From Prevotella sp. (GTDB taxonomy: Bacteria; Bacillota; Clostridia; Oscillospirales; Ruminococcaceae), in contig JAMPIC010000019.1 in NCBI GenBank assembly GCA_023663025.1, forward strand, positions 1 through 40,713: 40,713 bases of DNA, given 5' to 3'. The translations under genes were made by a program, and so were the position numbers. Below, in pieces: positions 24,833 through 32,919 of the stretch. Numbering within the stretch: position 1 is the first letter of the stretch; the number at the start of each line of letters is the position of its first letter. The notes under the pieces are model-generated. The model did not search any database. It had not been told where the DNA came from and saw only the letters and a list, made by a program, of their open reading frames with translations.

Positions 24833-25858
24833 ATGAAAACAAAAGTATTGAACGGCGTGTCCCTCCCCAATATCCCCTGGCAGGACAAGCCTGCGGATTG
24901 CCGCGACGTGGTTTGGCGCTACGACGCTAATCCCATTATCAAGCGCGACCATATTATGGTAAAAAAAGCCAACGGCTACAGAGAACCCTCAAACTCCATT
25001 TTCAACAGCTCCGTAGTACCCTTTGAAGTGGGTGACTACAAGTTTGCGGGCGTTTTCCGCGTTGACGACAGAGAGCGCAACATGGAGCTTCACGCGGGCT
25101 TCTCAAAGGACGGCTTCAACTGGGACATCAACGAGGAGCGCATCAAGTTCAAATGCGACATTCCCGAAGTCGGTCAGTGGCAGTACGGCTACGACCCCCG
25201 CGTTTGCAAAATCGAGGACAAGTACATCGTTACCTGGTGCAACGCCTACGGCTGGAAGCCCACTATCGGCATTGCCTACACATACGATTTCAAGGAATTC
25301 ACCCAGCTTGAAAACGCCTACCTGCCTTTCAACAGAAACGGCGTAATGTTCCCCCGCAAGATTAACGGCAAGTACGTTATGATGAGCCGTCCCTCCGACA
25401 GCGGACACACTCCTTTCGGCGATATGTTCATCAGCCAGTCCCCCGACCTGACATACTGGGGCGAGCACAGACACGTTATGGGTCCCTCAAAGGGCTGGGA
25501 GGCCACCAAAATGGGCGCGGGTCCCATTCCTATCGAAACGGACAGAGGCTGGCTCATTTTCTACCACGGCGTATTGACCTCCTGCAACGGCTATGTGTAC
25601 AGCTTCTCCGCCGCTCTTCTTGACAAGGACGAGCCTTGGAAGGTTCTTAAGAGGGGCGCGTCCTACCTCCTCAGCCCGCAGACCACCTACGAGCTTATAG
25701 GCGATACCGATGCTGTAACATTCCCCTGCGCAAACCTTGTTGACGCGGACACGGGCAGAATTTGCATTTACTACGGCTGCGCGGACACCTGCACGTCCCT
25801 TGCGTTTACTTACGTTGACGACGTTATGGACTTCCTTGACAATAACAGCCAGGTGTGA
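24833..25858 (+). CDS. Beta-mannoside phosphorylase-like enzyme, glycoside hydrolase family 130
   Basis: A 341-residue cytoplasmic five-blade propeller enzyme. Family members split beta-mannosides with phosphate to give mannose 1-phosphate. Landmarks are FRVDDRERNMELH (about residues 75-87), GYDPRV with Asp121 at the likely catalytic acid position, and GHTPFGDM and YHGV in the C-terminal half, in keeping with phosphate binding. The length fits the shorter GH130 subgroup (mannooligosaccharide phosphorylases) better than the roughly 390-residue mannosylglucose phosphorylases. The exact substrate cannot be told from the sequence. GAAAGGCGG precedes the ATG. It has its own promoter. Confidence 0.88.
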   Translation: MKTKVLNGVSLPNIPWQDKPADCRDVVWRYDANPIIKRDHIMVKKANGYREPSNSIFNSSVVPFEVGDYKFAGVFRVDDRERNMELHAGFSKDGFNWDINEERIKFKCDIPEVGQWQYGYDPRVCKIEDKYIVTWCNAYGWKPTIGIAYTYDFKEFTQLENAYLPFNRNGVMFPRKINGKYVMMSRPSDSGHTPFGDMFISQSPDLTYWGEHRHVMGPSKGWEATKMGAGPIPIETDRGWLIFYHGVLTSCNGYVYSFSAALLDKDEPWKVLKRGASYLLSPQTTYELIGDTDAVTFPCANLVDADTGRICIYYGCADTCTSLAFTYVDDVMDFLDNNSQV

Positions 25859-25859
25859 A

Positions 25860-25892
25860 CAGTTTACAGTTGATAGTGTATAGTTGACAGTT
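25860..25892. repeat. Heptamer tandem repeat array
   Basis: On the minus strand: AACTGTC-AACTATA-CACTATC-AACTGTA-AACTG, five units of a 7-base repeat (consensus A/C-ACT-G/A-T-C/A). It begins one base after the GH130 stop codon. Confidence 0.8.
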
Positions 25893-25922
25893 AAGCGTAC
25901 TCCGTTCGGGGTACGCTTTAAT
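25893..25922 (+). terminator. GH130 terminator
   Basis: AAGCGTAC/GTACGCTT stem with a 10-base loop, then TTAATATTTA. Confidence 0.7.
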
Positions 25923-25945
25923 ATTTAAAATGCTTAATTAAATTG

Positions 25946-26167
25946 TTAAATTGTTGTTTAGCGGCGAAACGTTTTGACACCGACCGTAGGGCGGGGGCTT
26001 GCTCCCGCCTGTTTCTGCAACGATGTTCGTAGGGGCGGGGTCTCCCCGCCCGCAGGTCACGTAACCAGCGGGACGGGAAACCCGTCCCCTACGGAATTTT
26101 ACCGCAAACCTATTTAGGCGGGAGCAAGCTCCCGTCCTACCGTAATGTACAATAAACAACAATTTAC
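25946..26167. repeat. Nested inverted-repeat (MITE-like) element
   Basis: A 222-base element bounded by TAAATTGTTGTTTA at 25947-25960 and TAAACAACAATTTAC at 26153-26167. Inside it is a second inverted pair (GGCGGGGGCTTGCTCCCGCC and GGCGGGAGCAAGCTCCCG). Inside that is a copy of the GGGGCGGG element seen at 10523-10584. No reading frame. The terminal motif is the same one that begins the elements at both ends of the window. Confidence 0.75.
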
Positions 26168-26188
26168 CTTTCCCGCCGTTCTGATAAA

Positions 26189-26240
26189 AAATCTCCCGCC
26201 CTCAACGCGAACCGAAATTCTGCATTGAAGCCGGGAGAAT
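26189..26240 (-). terminator. argF terminator
   Basis: CTCCCG/CGGGAG stem, with additional inner pairing TTCAA/TTGA, followed on the minus strand by ATTTTTTA. Confidence 0.7.
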
Positions 26241-26252
26241 ATCATTTTAGCG

Positions 26253-27155
26253 TTACGCCATCAGCTTGACCATAACCGCTTTCTGCGCGTGGAGACGGTT
26301 TTCCGCCTCTTCAAAAATCTCGTTCGCGTGAGCCTCAAACACCTTTTCGGTGATCTCCTCCTCGCGGTGAGCGGGCAGACAGTGCTGCACCATTGCGTCC
26401 GACTTCGCCGCCGCCATTATCTCGTCGTTGATCTGATATCCTTTAAAGGCAGCCCTGCGTTTCTCGGCTTCGCCCTCCTGACCCATGGACGCCCACACGT
26501 CGGTAATGAGCACGTCCGCGTTCTCCGCCGCCTTTACGGGAGAATCGGTCAGCTCGAAACAGTCATATTCCTTCGCGAATTCCAGCACCTGCGGGTCGGG
26601 ACGGTATCCCTCGGGACACGCCGCCGATACTGACATTCCCGCTTTCAGACAGCCAACTATAAGAGAATTCGCCATATTGTTGCCGTCGCCGATAAAGCAC
26701 ATTTTAAGGTCGTCGAACTGTCCCTTGAACTCGCGTATCGTCATAAGGTCGGCAAGCACCTGACAGGGGTGGCAGAAATCGGTAAGACCGTTTATAACGG
26801 GAATGCTTCCGTATTCGGCAAGCTTTTCAACTTCCTCCTGCTTGTAGGTGCGGATCATAATTCCGTCCAAATAGCGTGAAAGCACCCGCGCCGTGTCCTG
26901 AACAGGCTCGCCCCTGCCTATCTGCAAATCCGACGCGGACAGGAACAGCGCGTGTCCCCCAAGCTGATACATACCCGTCTCAAAGGACACCCTTGTGCGG
27001 GTTGAGGCTTTCTGGAAAATCATTCCCAGCGACCTGCCCTTAAGGTGCGGGTGGGGAATGCTGTGCTTCAGCTCGTATTTGAGCTGGTCGGCAAGGTTGA
27101 GAATGTCAACGATCTCCTCCTTTGAGAGATCGAGCATTTTTAAAAGATGTTTCAT
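26253..27155 (-). CDS. argF: Ornithine carbamoyltransferase
   Basis: Transfers the carbamoyl group from carbamoyl phosphate to ornithine, giving citrulline. The 300-residue length is normal. The carbamoyl-phosphate site STRTR is at residues 51-55, FCHPCQVLADL near 127-137, DVWASMGQE for ornithine at 219-227 and HCLPAHRE at 258-265. GAGGAGG precedes the ATG. It is the last gene of the argD-hydrolase-argF unit. No carbamoyl-phosphate synthase lies in the window. Confidence 0.97.
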   Translation of the reverse strand: MKHLLKMLDLSKEEIVDILNLADQLKYELKHSIPHPHLKGRSLGMIFQKASTRTRVSFETGMYQLGGHALFLSASDLQIGRGEPVQDTARVLSRYLDGIMIRTYKQEEVEKLAEYGSIPVINGLTDFCHPCQVLADLMTIREFKGQFDDLKMCFIGDGNNMANSLIVGCLKAGMSVSAACPEGYRPDPQVLEFAKEYDCFELTDSPVKAAENADVLITDVWASMGQEGEAEKRRAAFKGYQINDEIMAAAKSDAMVQHCLPAHREEEITEKVFEAHANEIFEEAENRLHAQKAVMVKLMA

Positions 27156-27193
27156 TTGCGTTTCCTCCTCAATGTTCCGTAAAAATATTTTTA

Positions 27194-27934
27194 TTATCTG
27201 ACCTTAGCCATAAATTCCTCGACGGTCTTGTTGAACCTGGGGGCGAACTTAAAGGGGATATTATGCGCCGCGCCGTCCCACATATCGTACTCGCAGTTGG
27301 GGTTGCGTCGGGCAAGGTCGCGGACGGACTTTCTTATATCCAGCGGCTCCTTTATCCCGCAGACGGCAAGCAAAGGCATATCCACCCCGTCATAGGACGG
27401 ATAATTGTCAAGCAGCAAGCCGTTGTCTATAGCCGCCAAAATAGAGTTCATGGAGACGTTTTTGCAGTACTCGGCGTGCTCCTGTCTTTCGCCCTTGTCA
27501 AGACCCATGACAAAGCTGTCCAAACCTATTTTCAGATTGTTTTTGGACATCTTCTCGTTGTCCGACTGCTGTCTCATTGCCTTTTCTATGCCCGCGTCGT
27601 CCTTGATAAGCCAGGGACTTACCATGACTGCGCCGTTGAACAGCTCCCCGTGATCGCATATCAGCGGCAGACAAAGCTGCGCTCCCAGAGAAAATCCCAT
27701 AAGCGTGACCTTTTTGCCCAGACTTTCCGCAAACTCCGCGATCTGCGACACCGCAAGCTCCGTGGAAAACGTCGTTCCGCTGTTCCGCCCGAAGCCGGGC
27801 AGATGCGGTATCAGCAGACAGTAATTTTTCGACAGCTGATCGTACTGCTTTGAAAAGCTGTGTACAAAGTTTAAGCCGTGAAGGCAAAGAATAACGGGGC
27901 TTGTGTCGTATCCGTACTTTTCGTAATAAATCAT
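27194..27934 (-). CDS. Alpha/beta-hydrolase fold protein
   Basis: A 246-residue cytoplasmic hydrolase. HGLNFVHS forms the oxyanion region, GFSLG carries the nucleophilic Ser (about residue 102), and AAHNIPF near residue 225 supplies the His. The acid residue would lie near CGIKEPLDI. The substrate is unknown. The start overlaps the argD stop by four bases (ATGA), so it is translationally coupled to argD and lies 38 bases before argF. Such an intimate place in an arginine operon suggests, but does not show, a linked role such as hydrolysis of an acyl or ester intermediate. Confidence 0.85.
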   Translation of the reverse strand: MIYYEKYGYDTSPVILCLHGLNFVHSFSKQYDQLSKNYCLLIPHLPGFGRNSGTTFSTELAVSQIAEFAESLGKKVTLMGFSLGAQLCLPLICDHGELFNGAVMVSPWLIKDDAGIEKAMRQQSDNEKMSKNNLKIGLDSFVMGLDKGERQEHAEYCKNVSMNSILAAIDNGLLLDNYPSYDGVDMPLLAVCGIKEPLDIRKSVRDLARRNPNCEYDMWDGAAHNIPFKFAPRFNKTVEEFMAKVR

Positions 27935-29097
27935 AGCGACCTCCCGAGAATTTCAATTCCCATATCGATTTCACCGCAGGTTATGTTCAGCGGCGGCAGA
28001 AGCCTGAGCTTATCCTTAGCCGTAAGAACCAGCAGACCGTTTTCAAAGCATTTTCCGCAAACGTCGGCGGCGGACTTTTCTTTAAGGCGTATTCCCAGCA
28101 TAAGACCCAAACCGTCCACGCCCTCAACGCCGGGCAGCTCCGTCAGCTTTTTGCGGAAATATTCGCCCTTTGCGCGGACTTCCTCAAGAAAGCCCTCCGA
28201 GGATATCTTTTTTACCACCGCAAGTCCTCCCGCACAGGCAAGGGGATTTCCCCCGAATGTGGAGCCGTGAGCGCCCTTTGTGAGCACGTCCCCGCACTTC
28301 TCGTCCGCAAGGCAAACGCCTACGGGAATTCCTCCCGCAACGCCTTTGGCGAGAGTGGTGATGTTAGGCTTTACGCCGTACTGCTCCGAAGCGAGGAACG
28401 TCCCCGTTCTGCCCGCGCCCGTCTGAACCTCGTCGGCGATAACAAGGATATCCTTTTCGGCGCATATGCGGAAAATTTCGTCCGCAAAGTCCCTGTCGAG
28501 AGGATTTACTCCCCCCTCCCCCTGGACGAACTCAATCATCACCGCGCAGACGGTATCATCTATTTTATTCCGCAGGTCGGCGGTATTATTCGTCTCGGCG
28601 CTGACAAAGCCCTCGGTAAAGGGAAAAAAATAATTGTGGAACGAATCCTGTCCCGTGGCGGAAAGAGTGGTTATCGTCCTGCCGTGGAAGCTGTTCGTCA
28701 GGGTGACGATGTTGTAACGCTTCGCGTCCTTTCCGTATTTGTCAAAGGAATATTTGCGGGCGATCTTTATGGCGCATTCGTTTGCTTCCGCGCCGCTGTT
28801 GCCGAAAAACATCTTGTCATAGCCTGTGACCTCGGCGAGCTTTTCGGCAAAGTCCGCCTGAACTTTCGTATAGTAGTAGTTGGAGGTGTGCTGTACCGCC
28901 CGAGCCTGCGCGCATACCGCGTCCGCCCAATCCTCGTCGCAGTAGCCGAGAGAGTTTGTGCCGATGCCGCTGCCGAAGTCGATATAGCGTTTGCCGTCCT
29001 CGCCCGAAGCGGAACGTCCCTCGCCCTTTTCGAGAACAAGAGGGTAACGCCCGTATGTGCCCATAACGTGCCCGTTGAATTTTTCTATAGTATCCAT
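27931..29097 (-). CDS. argD: Acetylornithine aminotransferase
   Basis: PLP enzyme that makes N-acetylornithine from N-acetylglutamate semialdehyde. The 388-residue length is normal for class III aminotransferases. Landmarks are GNSGAEANECAIK (99-111), SFHGRT, IEFVQGEGGV, DEVQTGAGRTG (222-232) and the Schiff-base Lys251 in TTLAKGVAGG. GAAAGG precedes the ATG. It begins a unit with its own near-consensus promoter and is followed by an overlapping hydrolase gene. Confidence 0.96.
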   Translation of the reverse strand: MDTIEKFNGHVMGTYGRYPLVLEKGEGRSASGEDGKRYIDFGSGIGTNSLGYCDEDWADAVCAQARAVQHTSNYYYTKVQADFAEKLAEVTGYDKMFFGNSGAEANECAIKIARKYSFDKYGKDAKRYNIVTLTNSFHGRTITTLSATGQDSFHNYFFPFTEGFVSAETNNTADLRNKIDDTVCAVMIEFVQGEGGVNPLDRDFADEIFRICAEKDILVIADEVQTGAGRTGTFLASEQYGVKPNITTLAKGVAGGIPVGVCLADEKCGDVLTKGAHGSTFGGNPLACAGGLAVVKKISSEGFLEEVRAKGEYFRKKLTELPGVEGVDGLGLMLGIRLKEKSAADVCGKCFENGLLVLTAKDKLRLLPPLNITCGEIDMGIEILGRSL

Positions 29098-29129
29098 TTT
29101 ATTAGACCTTTCCTTTATTATGAATTTTT

Positions 29130-29158
29130 ATTATATCATTTTTATATGAATATTTCAA
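29130..29158 (-). promoter_or_regulatory. argD promoter
   Basis: TTGAAA, 17 bases, TATAAT on the minus strand, 32 bases before the argD ATG. Confidence 0.8.
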
Positions 29159-29194
29159 GTATTTACTTATTTATATTTTGTACAGCTTCATAAA

Positions 29195-29229
29195 ACCGTA
29201 AACCGTACACTGTACACTGTCAACTGTTA
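29195..29229. repeat. Heptamer tandem repeat array at the argB stop
   Basis: Units CACTGTA-CACTGTC-AACTGTT flanked by degenerate ones. The array reaches into the TAA stop codon of argB. Confidence 0.75.
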
Positions 29230-30102
29230 AATAAACTGTGTGCCTATGCCCTCGTTGGAAAGCAGTTCGATAAGTATGGAGTGGGGTATGCGCCCGTCAA
29301 TAATACAAGTCTTTTTAACCCCCCGTCTGACAGCCTCCACACAGCAGTCTATTTTGGGTATCATACCCCCGCTGATAATGCCCTGCCGTTTCATAAAGGG
29401 GACTTCGCTGACCTGCACTGCGGGAATAAGCGTGCCCGCATCGTCCTTGTCACGGAGAAGTCCCGCGATGTCCGTCATAAGAATGAGATTTTCCGCGCCC
29501 AATTCTGCGGCGATACGGGCGGCGGCGGTATCCGCGTTGATGTTGTAGGTCTGACCGTTTTCGCCGCAGGCAACCGTTGCTATAACGGGGACGTAGCCGT
29601 TCTCCAGCGCGTCGGTAATGGGGGTAGTGTTGACGCTGCGTATTTCGCCCACAAAGCCGAGGTCAACCTCGCTCTCCATTTTGTCGGCGAGTATCATCTG
29701 ACCGTCAATGCCGCAAAGTCCCAAAGCCCGACCGCCGTGCTGAGTGAGATGAGAAACAAGCTCCTTGTTGACCTTGCCCGCAAGCACCATTTTAACGATG
29801 TCCACGGTGGCTTCGTCGGTGTAGCGCAAGCCGTTTACGAACCTGCTTTCAATGCCCACTCTTTTCAGCATATCGTTAATCTCTGGACCCCCGCCGTGTA
29901 CCAAAACCACCTTTACGCCCACCAGCGAGAGCAGCACAATGTCGCTCATAACGGCGTTTTTCAGCTCCTCGTTGGTCATGGCGTTGCCGCCGTACTTCAC
30001 CACCACAACCTTGCCGTTGTAACGCTGTATGTAGGGCAGCGCGTCGATAAGCACCTTTGAGCGTATTTCGTTTGAGACTTTTATTTCGGTTTCTTTGTTC
30101 AT
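29227..30102 (-). CDS. argB: Acetylglutamate kinase
   Basis: Phosphorylates N-acetylglutamate in the second step of arginine synthesis. The 291-residue length is normal. KYGGNAM (residues 36-42) and VHGGGPEI (68-75) bind the nucleotide phosphates; NINADTAAARIAAELGA and the C-terminal GGMIPKI are family features. The N-terminal helix (KVLIDALPYIQRY) is present, as in the arginine-inhibited hexameric enzymes. The ATG overlaps the stop of the Fic gene by four bases (ATGA), so the two are coupled. GAAAGGAAC is the ribosome site. Confidence 0.97.
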   Translation of the reverse strand: MNKETEIKVSNEIRSKVLIDALPYIQRYNGKVVVVKYGGNAMTNEELKNAVMSDIVLLSLVGVKVVLVHGGGPEINDMLKRVGIESRFVNGLRYTDEATVDIVKMVLAGKVNKELVSHLTQHGGRALGLCGIDGQMILADKMESEVDLGFVGEIRSVNTTPITDALENGYVPVIATVACGENGQTYNINADTAAARIAAELGAENLILMTDIAGLLRDKDDAGTLIPAVQVSEVPFMKRQGIISGGMIPKIDCCVEAVRRGVKKTCIIDGRIPHSILIELLSNEGIGTQFI

Positions 30103-30794
30103 TTTTGATGTTCCTTTCCTGCAATTTCTTTATCTGTACGGAAATCAATTCCGTCAATACATTCGTTATAGACAAACTCGGCGATAACGTCCGTTTCGGC
30201 GGTTTCGTAAAAATCCACAAGCAGTTTTGTAAATTCCCGTTGCTTTTCAATGGGTACGGAAATTATTCCGCAGCCGTTCATAATCATCTCGTGGTTTGCC
30301 GCAAGCATAGCCGTCCGCTTGTTTCCGTCCAAAAACATCTGGCTGCGCATACAAAAAAGCATTAGCGCAATTGCTCTTTCGGTGGAATTTTCGATATGAG
30401 AAATTTTATCAAGTTCCGCCTTGATTTTATCTTCGTCGGGCATATCCGGTTTCCAAGACGTACCGCCCATTGAGACAGGAACGGTACGCAGATACCCCGC
30501 CCGAATAATAAGATTATCCCCGCCCACAAGACGGTTCAGCTGACAGATAAATTTAAAGTCTGTGGGACAGTCGAGGGTGTCAAGCAAAAACTGCCAGGCG
30601 TGCTTTAAATTATTCACCGCCACAATGTCGGACACCTTGACGTTGGGAGCGCGCATACCGTTGTAAATAGCCTCCGTGTCGGGGTAGGTCACGCCCAAGC
30701 CCTCAAGCCGCGCGCTTTTCCATATATAGTCCACAATATTCCGCTTTGCCGTGAAAATATTTTCCTCAACGGTCATTTTGTATTTATCCTGCAT
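30099..30794 (-). CDS. Fic-fold protein with altered catalytic motif
   Basis: A 231-residue protein of the Fic/Doc fold, whose usual members transfer AMP or another group to hydroxyl side chains. The core motif here is QMFLDGNKRTA (residues 152-162): Gln152 stands where the catalytic His of HxFxDGN(G/K)R is expected, while Asp156, Gly157, Asn158 and Arg160 are kept. An N-terminal SARLEG (27-32) fits the inhibitory (S/T)xxxE(G/N) helix of class II Fic proteins. I chose ATG 30794, with GGGAGG before it, over an upstream Met without a site. It ends in a four-base overlap with argB. It may be an inactive or altered enzyme or a regulator; no antitoxin partner is adjacent. Confidence 0.85.
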   Translation of the reverse strand: MQDKYKMTVEENIFTAKRNIVDYIWKSARLEGLGVTYPDTEAIYNGMRAPNVKVSDIVAVNNLKHAWQFLLDTLDCPTDFKFICQLNRLVGGDNLIIRAGYLRTVPVSMGGTSWKPDMPDEDKIKAELDKISHIENSTERAIALMLFCMRSQMFLDGNKRTAMLAANHEMIMNGCGIISVPIEKQREFTKLLVDFYETAETDVIAEFVYNECIDGIDFRTDKEIAGKEHQK

Positions 30795-30848
30795 AATATT
30801 CCTCCCTTTCCCCTTTAGCAAATTTTTGCACATTTTTTTACGCGCTTT

Positions 30849-30922
30849 GTAGGGGCGGATTCCATATCCGCCCGTTTGTACGGTTATTTGTTACGCGGGC
30901 GGATATAGAATCCGCCCCTACG
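30849..30922. repeat. GGGGCGG inverted-repeat element between argJ and fic
   Basis: GTAGGGGCGGATTC at 30849-30862 and GAATCCGCCCCTAC at 30908-30921, with an inner inverted pair (GGATATCCGCCC type). Same family as at 10523-10584. It starts five bases after the argJ stop. Confidence 0.85.
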
Positions 30923-30926
30923 GAAT

Positions 30927-32186
30927 TTACGAACGATAATCTCCATTAATTTTTACATAATCATACGTCAAATCGCACCCCCAAGCCGTGGCGGAAACCG
31001 TGCCGCAATTCAGCTCGATGAGAATTTCAATCTCGTCCTCTTTGAGAATTTCCGCCGCCTTTTCCTCGGAGAAATCCACCCCCGCGCCGTTTCGGCAGAC
31101 GGCAATTCTGCCCGCTTTTGAGGCGATGTCAACGTCCACCTTGCCTATGTCAAAATCAGCCTCGGCATAGCCTATAGCGCAGAGAATACGCCCCCAGTTC
31201 GCGTCCTCTCCGAACATTGCGCACTTTAACAGCGGCGATTTTATAACGCTTTTCGCCACGGTTATCGCCGTATCCAAATCGGGGGACGTGCCGCACACGC
31301 AGGTGATAAGCTTAGTCGCCCCCTCGCCGTCCTTGGCAAGCATAATTGTAAGATTTTTCATAACCTCATAGAGTGCATTTTTGAATATTTCGTAATCTTC
31401 ATTTTCGGAAATAATTTCCGTATTCCCCGCAAGCCCCGAGGAAATCAGCATACAAGTATCGTTTGTGGACTGGTCGCCGTCCACGCTTAGGCAGTTGTAT
31501 GTAATTTTAACGATTTCGGACAAAGCCTTTTGCAGCATTTGTGCGGACACAGCGCAGTCCGTGGTGATAAAATTCAGGGTGGTAGCCATATTGGGGTGTA
31601 TCATTCCGCTGCCCTTTGCCATACCGCCTATGCGGCACTCCTTGCCGCCAACGGCGAATTTTACGGCGTACTCCTTGCGCACCGTGTCGGTGGTCATAAT
31701 GGCTGTCGCCGCCTCGGCGTTTCCCTCATAGGAAAGCCTTTCCGCAAGCAGAGGGACGGCGTACCGAACAGGCTCGATAGGCAGAGTTACCCCGATAACC
31801 CCCGTGGAAGCCACGATTACCTGCTCTTGCGGAATGTTCAGCTGTTCGGCGGTGAGCCTGCACATTTCGAGAGCCTTTTCCTCGCCGTCGGCGTTGCAGG
31901 TGTTGGCGTTGCCCGAATTGACGATGACCGCGCGGGCTTTTCCCCCCGACTTGGCGAGGTTGTTTTTTGTGACGGTGACGGGCGCGCCCTTGACCTTGTT
32001 TGAGGTGTACACCCCTGCCGCGCTGCACTCAACGTCCGCGAAAATCATTGCAATATCGTTCTTGGAATTGCTTATCGGGGACTCGTTCCCGTTGGGCAGA
32101 CCGTGCTTGATGCCGCAGTACAGACCGCTTGCCTTAAAGCCTTTTGCGGCGCAGATACCGCCGCTTATTGTTTCAAAATTTTTCAT
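30927..32186 (-). CDS. argJ: Glutamate N-acetyltransferase
   Basis: Moves the acetyl group from N-acetylornithine to glutamate and so closes the acetyl cycle. The 419-residue precursor should cut itself between Ala201 and Thr202 in HPNMATTLNF to give alpha and beta chains, Thr202 being the nucleophile. KGSGMIHPNMATTL, VDGDQSTNDT and KDGEGATK are family blocks. Many ArgJ proteins also make acetylglutamate from acetyl-CoA; the sequence does not settle this, but no argA or argE is in the window. GGGAGAG precedes the ATG. Confidence 0.97.
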   Translation of the reverse strand: MKNFETISGGICAAKGFKASGLYCGIKHGLPNGNESPISNSKNDIAMIFADVECSAAGVYTSNKVKGAPVTVTKNNLAKSGGKARAVIVNSGNANTCNADGEEKALEMCRLTAEQLNIPQEQVIVASTGVIGVTLPIEPVRYAVPLLAERLSYEGNAEAATAIMTTDTVRKEYAVKFAVGGKECRIGGMAKGSGMIHPNMATTLNFITTDCAVSAQMLQKALSEIVKITYNCLSVDGDQSTNDTCMLISSGLAGNTEIISENEDYEIFKNALYEVMKNLTIMLAKDGEGATKLITCVCGTSPDLDTAITVAKSVIKSPLLKCAMFGEDANWGRILCAIGYAEADFDIGKVDVDIASKAGRIAVCRNGAGVDFSEEKAAEILKEDEIEILIELNCGTVSATAWGCDLTYDYVKINGDYRS

Positions 32187-32210
32187 AGTGATTTCTCTCC
32201 CGAATATTTT

Positions 32211-32825
32211 TTATTCCAAAATAAATTCCTGTTTCAAAAAACCCGTGTCGTTTTCCTTATTTATATAAGGATTTAAAGGATCTGATATGTCGTATTCAAC
32301 AATTATTGTCAGTTTCTTTTCAGCCTCGTCGTATGTATACTCCCAGCAACCCCGCTCCATAGCGAAAAAGCCCCAACCGTAAGCCTCAAATAAACTGCCC
32401 GTTTCTTTCGCGATACAGCCGCCGATTTTATAAACAAATATTTCCGCGTGATACTCGCTGTATCTGTCGTGTACCTCGTCAATCAAGACCTTTTCGTCGT
32501 CGGACAGGACAATTTTTTCGGCGGTTATTCTTTTCTTCCCGTTATAAAACGCCGTATCGTACACGACGGGGAAAAGTCCGACCAAAGCTGCTAAGCAGGT
32601 TAAAATAACAGCCTTTCTTATGCGGGATTTCTTTTCTCTCAAAACCCACCCCAGCGTTATCAAAAAAGCGGCGGCAAGCAGCCAGTACAAAGAGGAAAAT
32701 TCTTTTATCAAAATCCCGAAAAATATAAACGCCCGCCCCGTTTTTTGCATATAAATCAAACCCGCCAAAGCAGCCGCGTACAGCAAAATTACCGCGGTTA
32801 ATGCAACAGATTTTTTCGGTTTCAT
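32211..32825 (-). CDS. Hypothetical membrane protein
   Basis: A 204-residue protein with three hydrophobic helices (about residues 8-25, 42-60 and 72-90). A soluble C-terminal half of about 110 residues is rich in charged and aromatic residues (EYTYDEAEKKLTIIVEYD). I recognise no family. GGAGGGATT precedes the ATG. Its stop lies 24 bases before argJ, so it belongs to the arg transcript. Any link to arginine is unsupported. Confidence 0.7.
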   Translation of the reverse strand: MKPKKSVALTAVILLYAAALAGLIYMQKTGRAFIFFGILIKEFSSLYWLLAAAFLITLGWVLREKKSRIRKAVILTCLAALVGLFPVVYDTAFYNGKKRITAEKIVLSDDEKVLIDEVHDRYSEYHAEIFVYKIGGCIAKETGSLFEAYGWGFFAMERGCWEYTYDEAEKKLTIIVEYDISDPLNPYINKENDTGFLKQEFILE

Positions 32826-32850
32826 TTTTTAAAATCCCTCCTCGATCCGC

Positions 32851-32871
32851 AGGGGACGGAAAACCCGTCCC
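32851..32871. repeat. Short GGGACGG hairpin (partial repeat)
   Basis: GGGGACGGAAAACCCGTCCC: one hairpin of the GGGGCGGG family, between argC and the membrane-protein gene. Confidence 0.6.
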
Positions 32872-32884
32872 GCAAGACCAAAAT

Positions 32885-32919
32885 CAACTGTCAACTATCA
32901 ACTGTACACTGTACACTAT
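32885..32919. repeat. Heptamer tandem repeat array at the argC stop
   Basis: AACTGTC-AACTATC-AACTGTA-CACTGTA-CACTATA, five units. The last unit forms the TAG stop codon of argC on the minus strand. Confidence 0.85.

Noticed and set aside
30099..30794. Fic protein read as the toxin of a classic Fic/Doc toxin-antitoxin pair
   Set aside because: The catalytic His is replaced, no Phd- or FicT/A-like partner is adjacent, and the inhibitory motif is within the protein itself.
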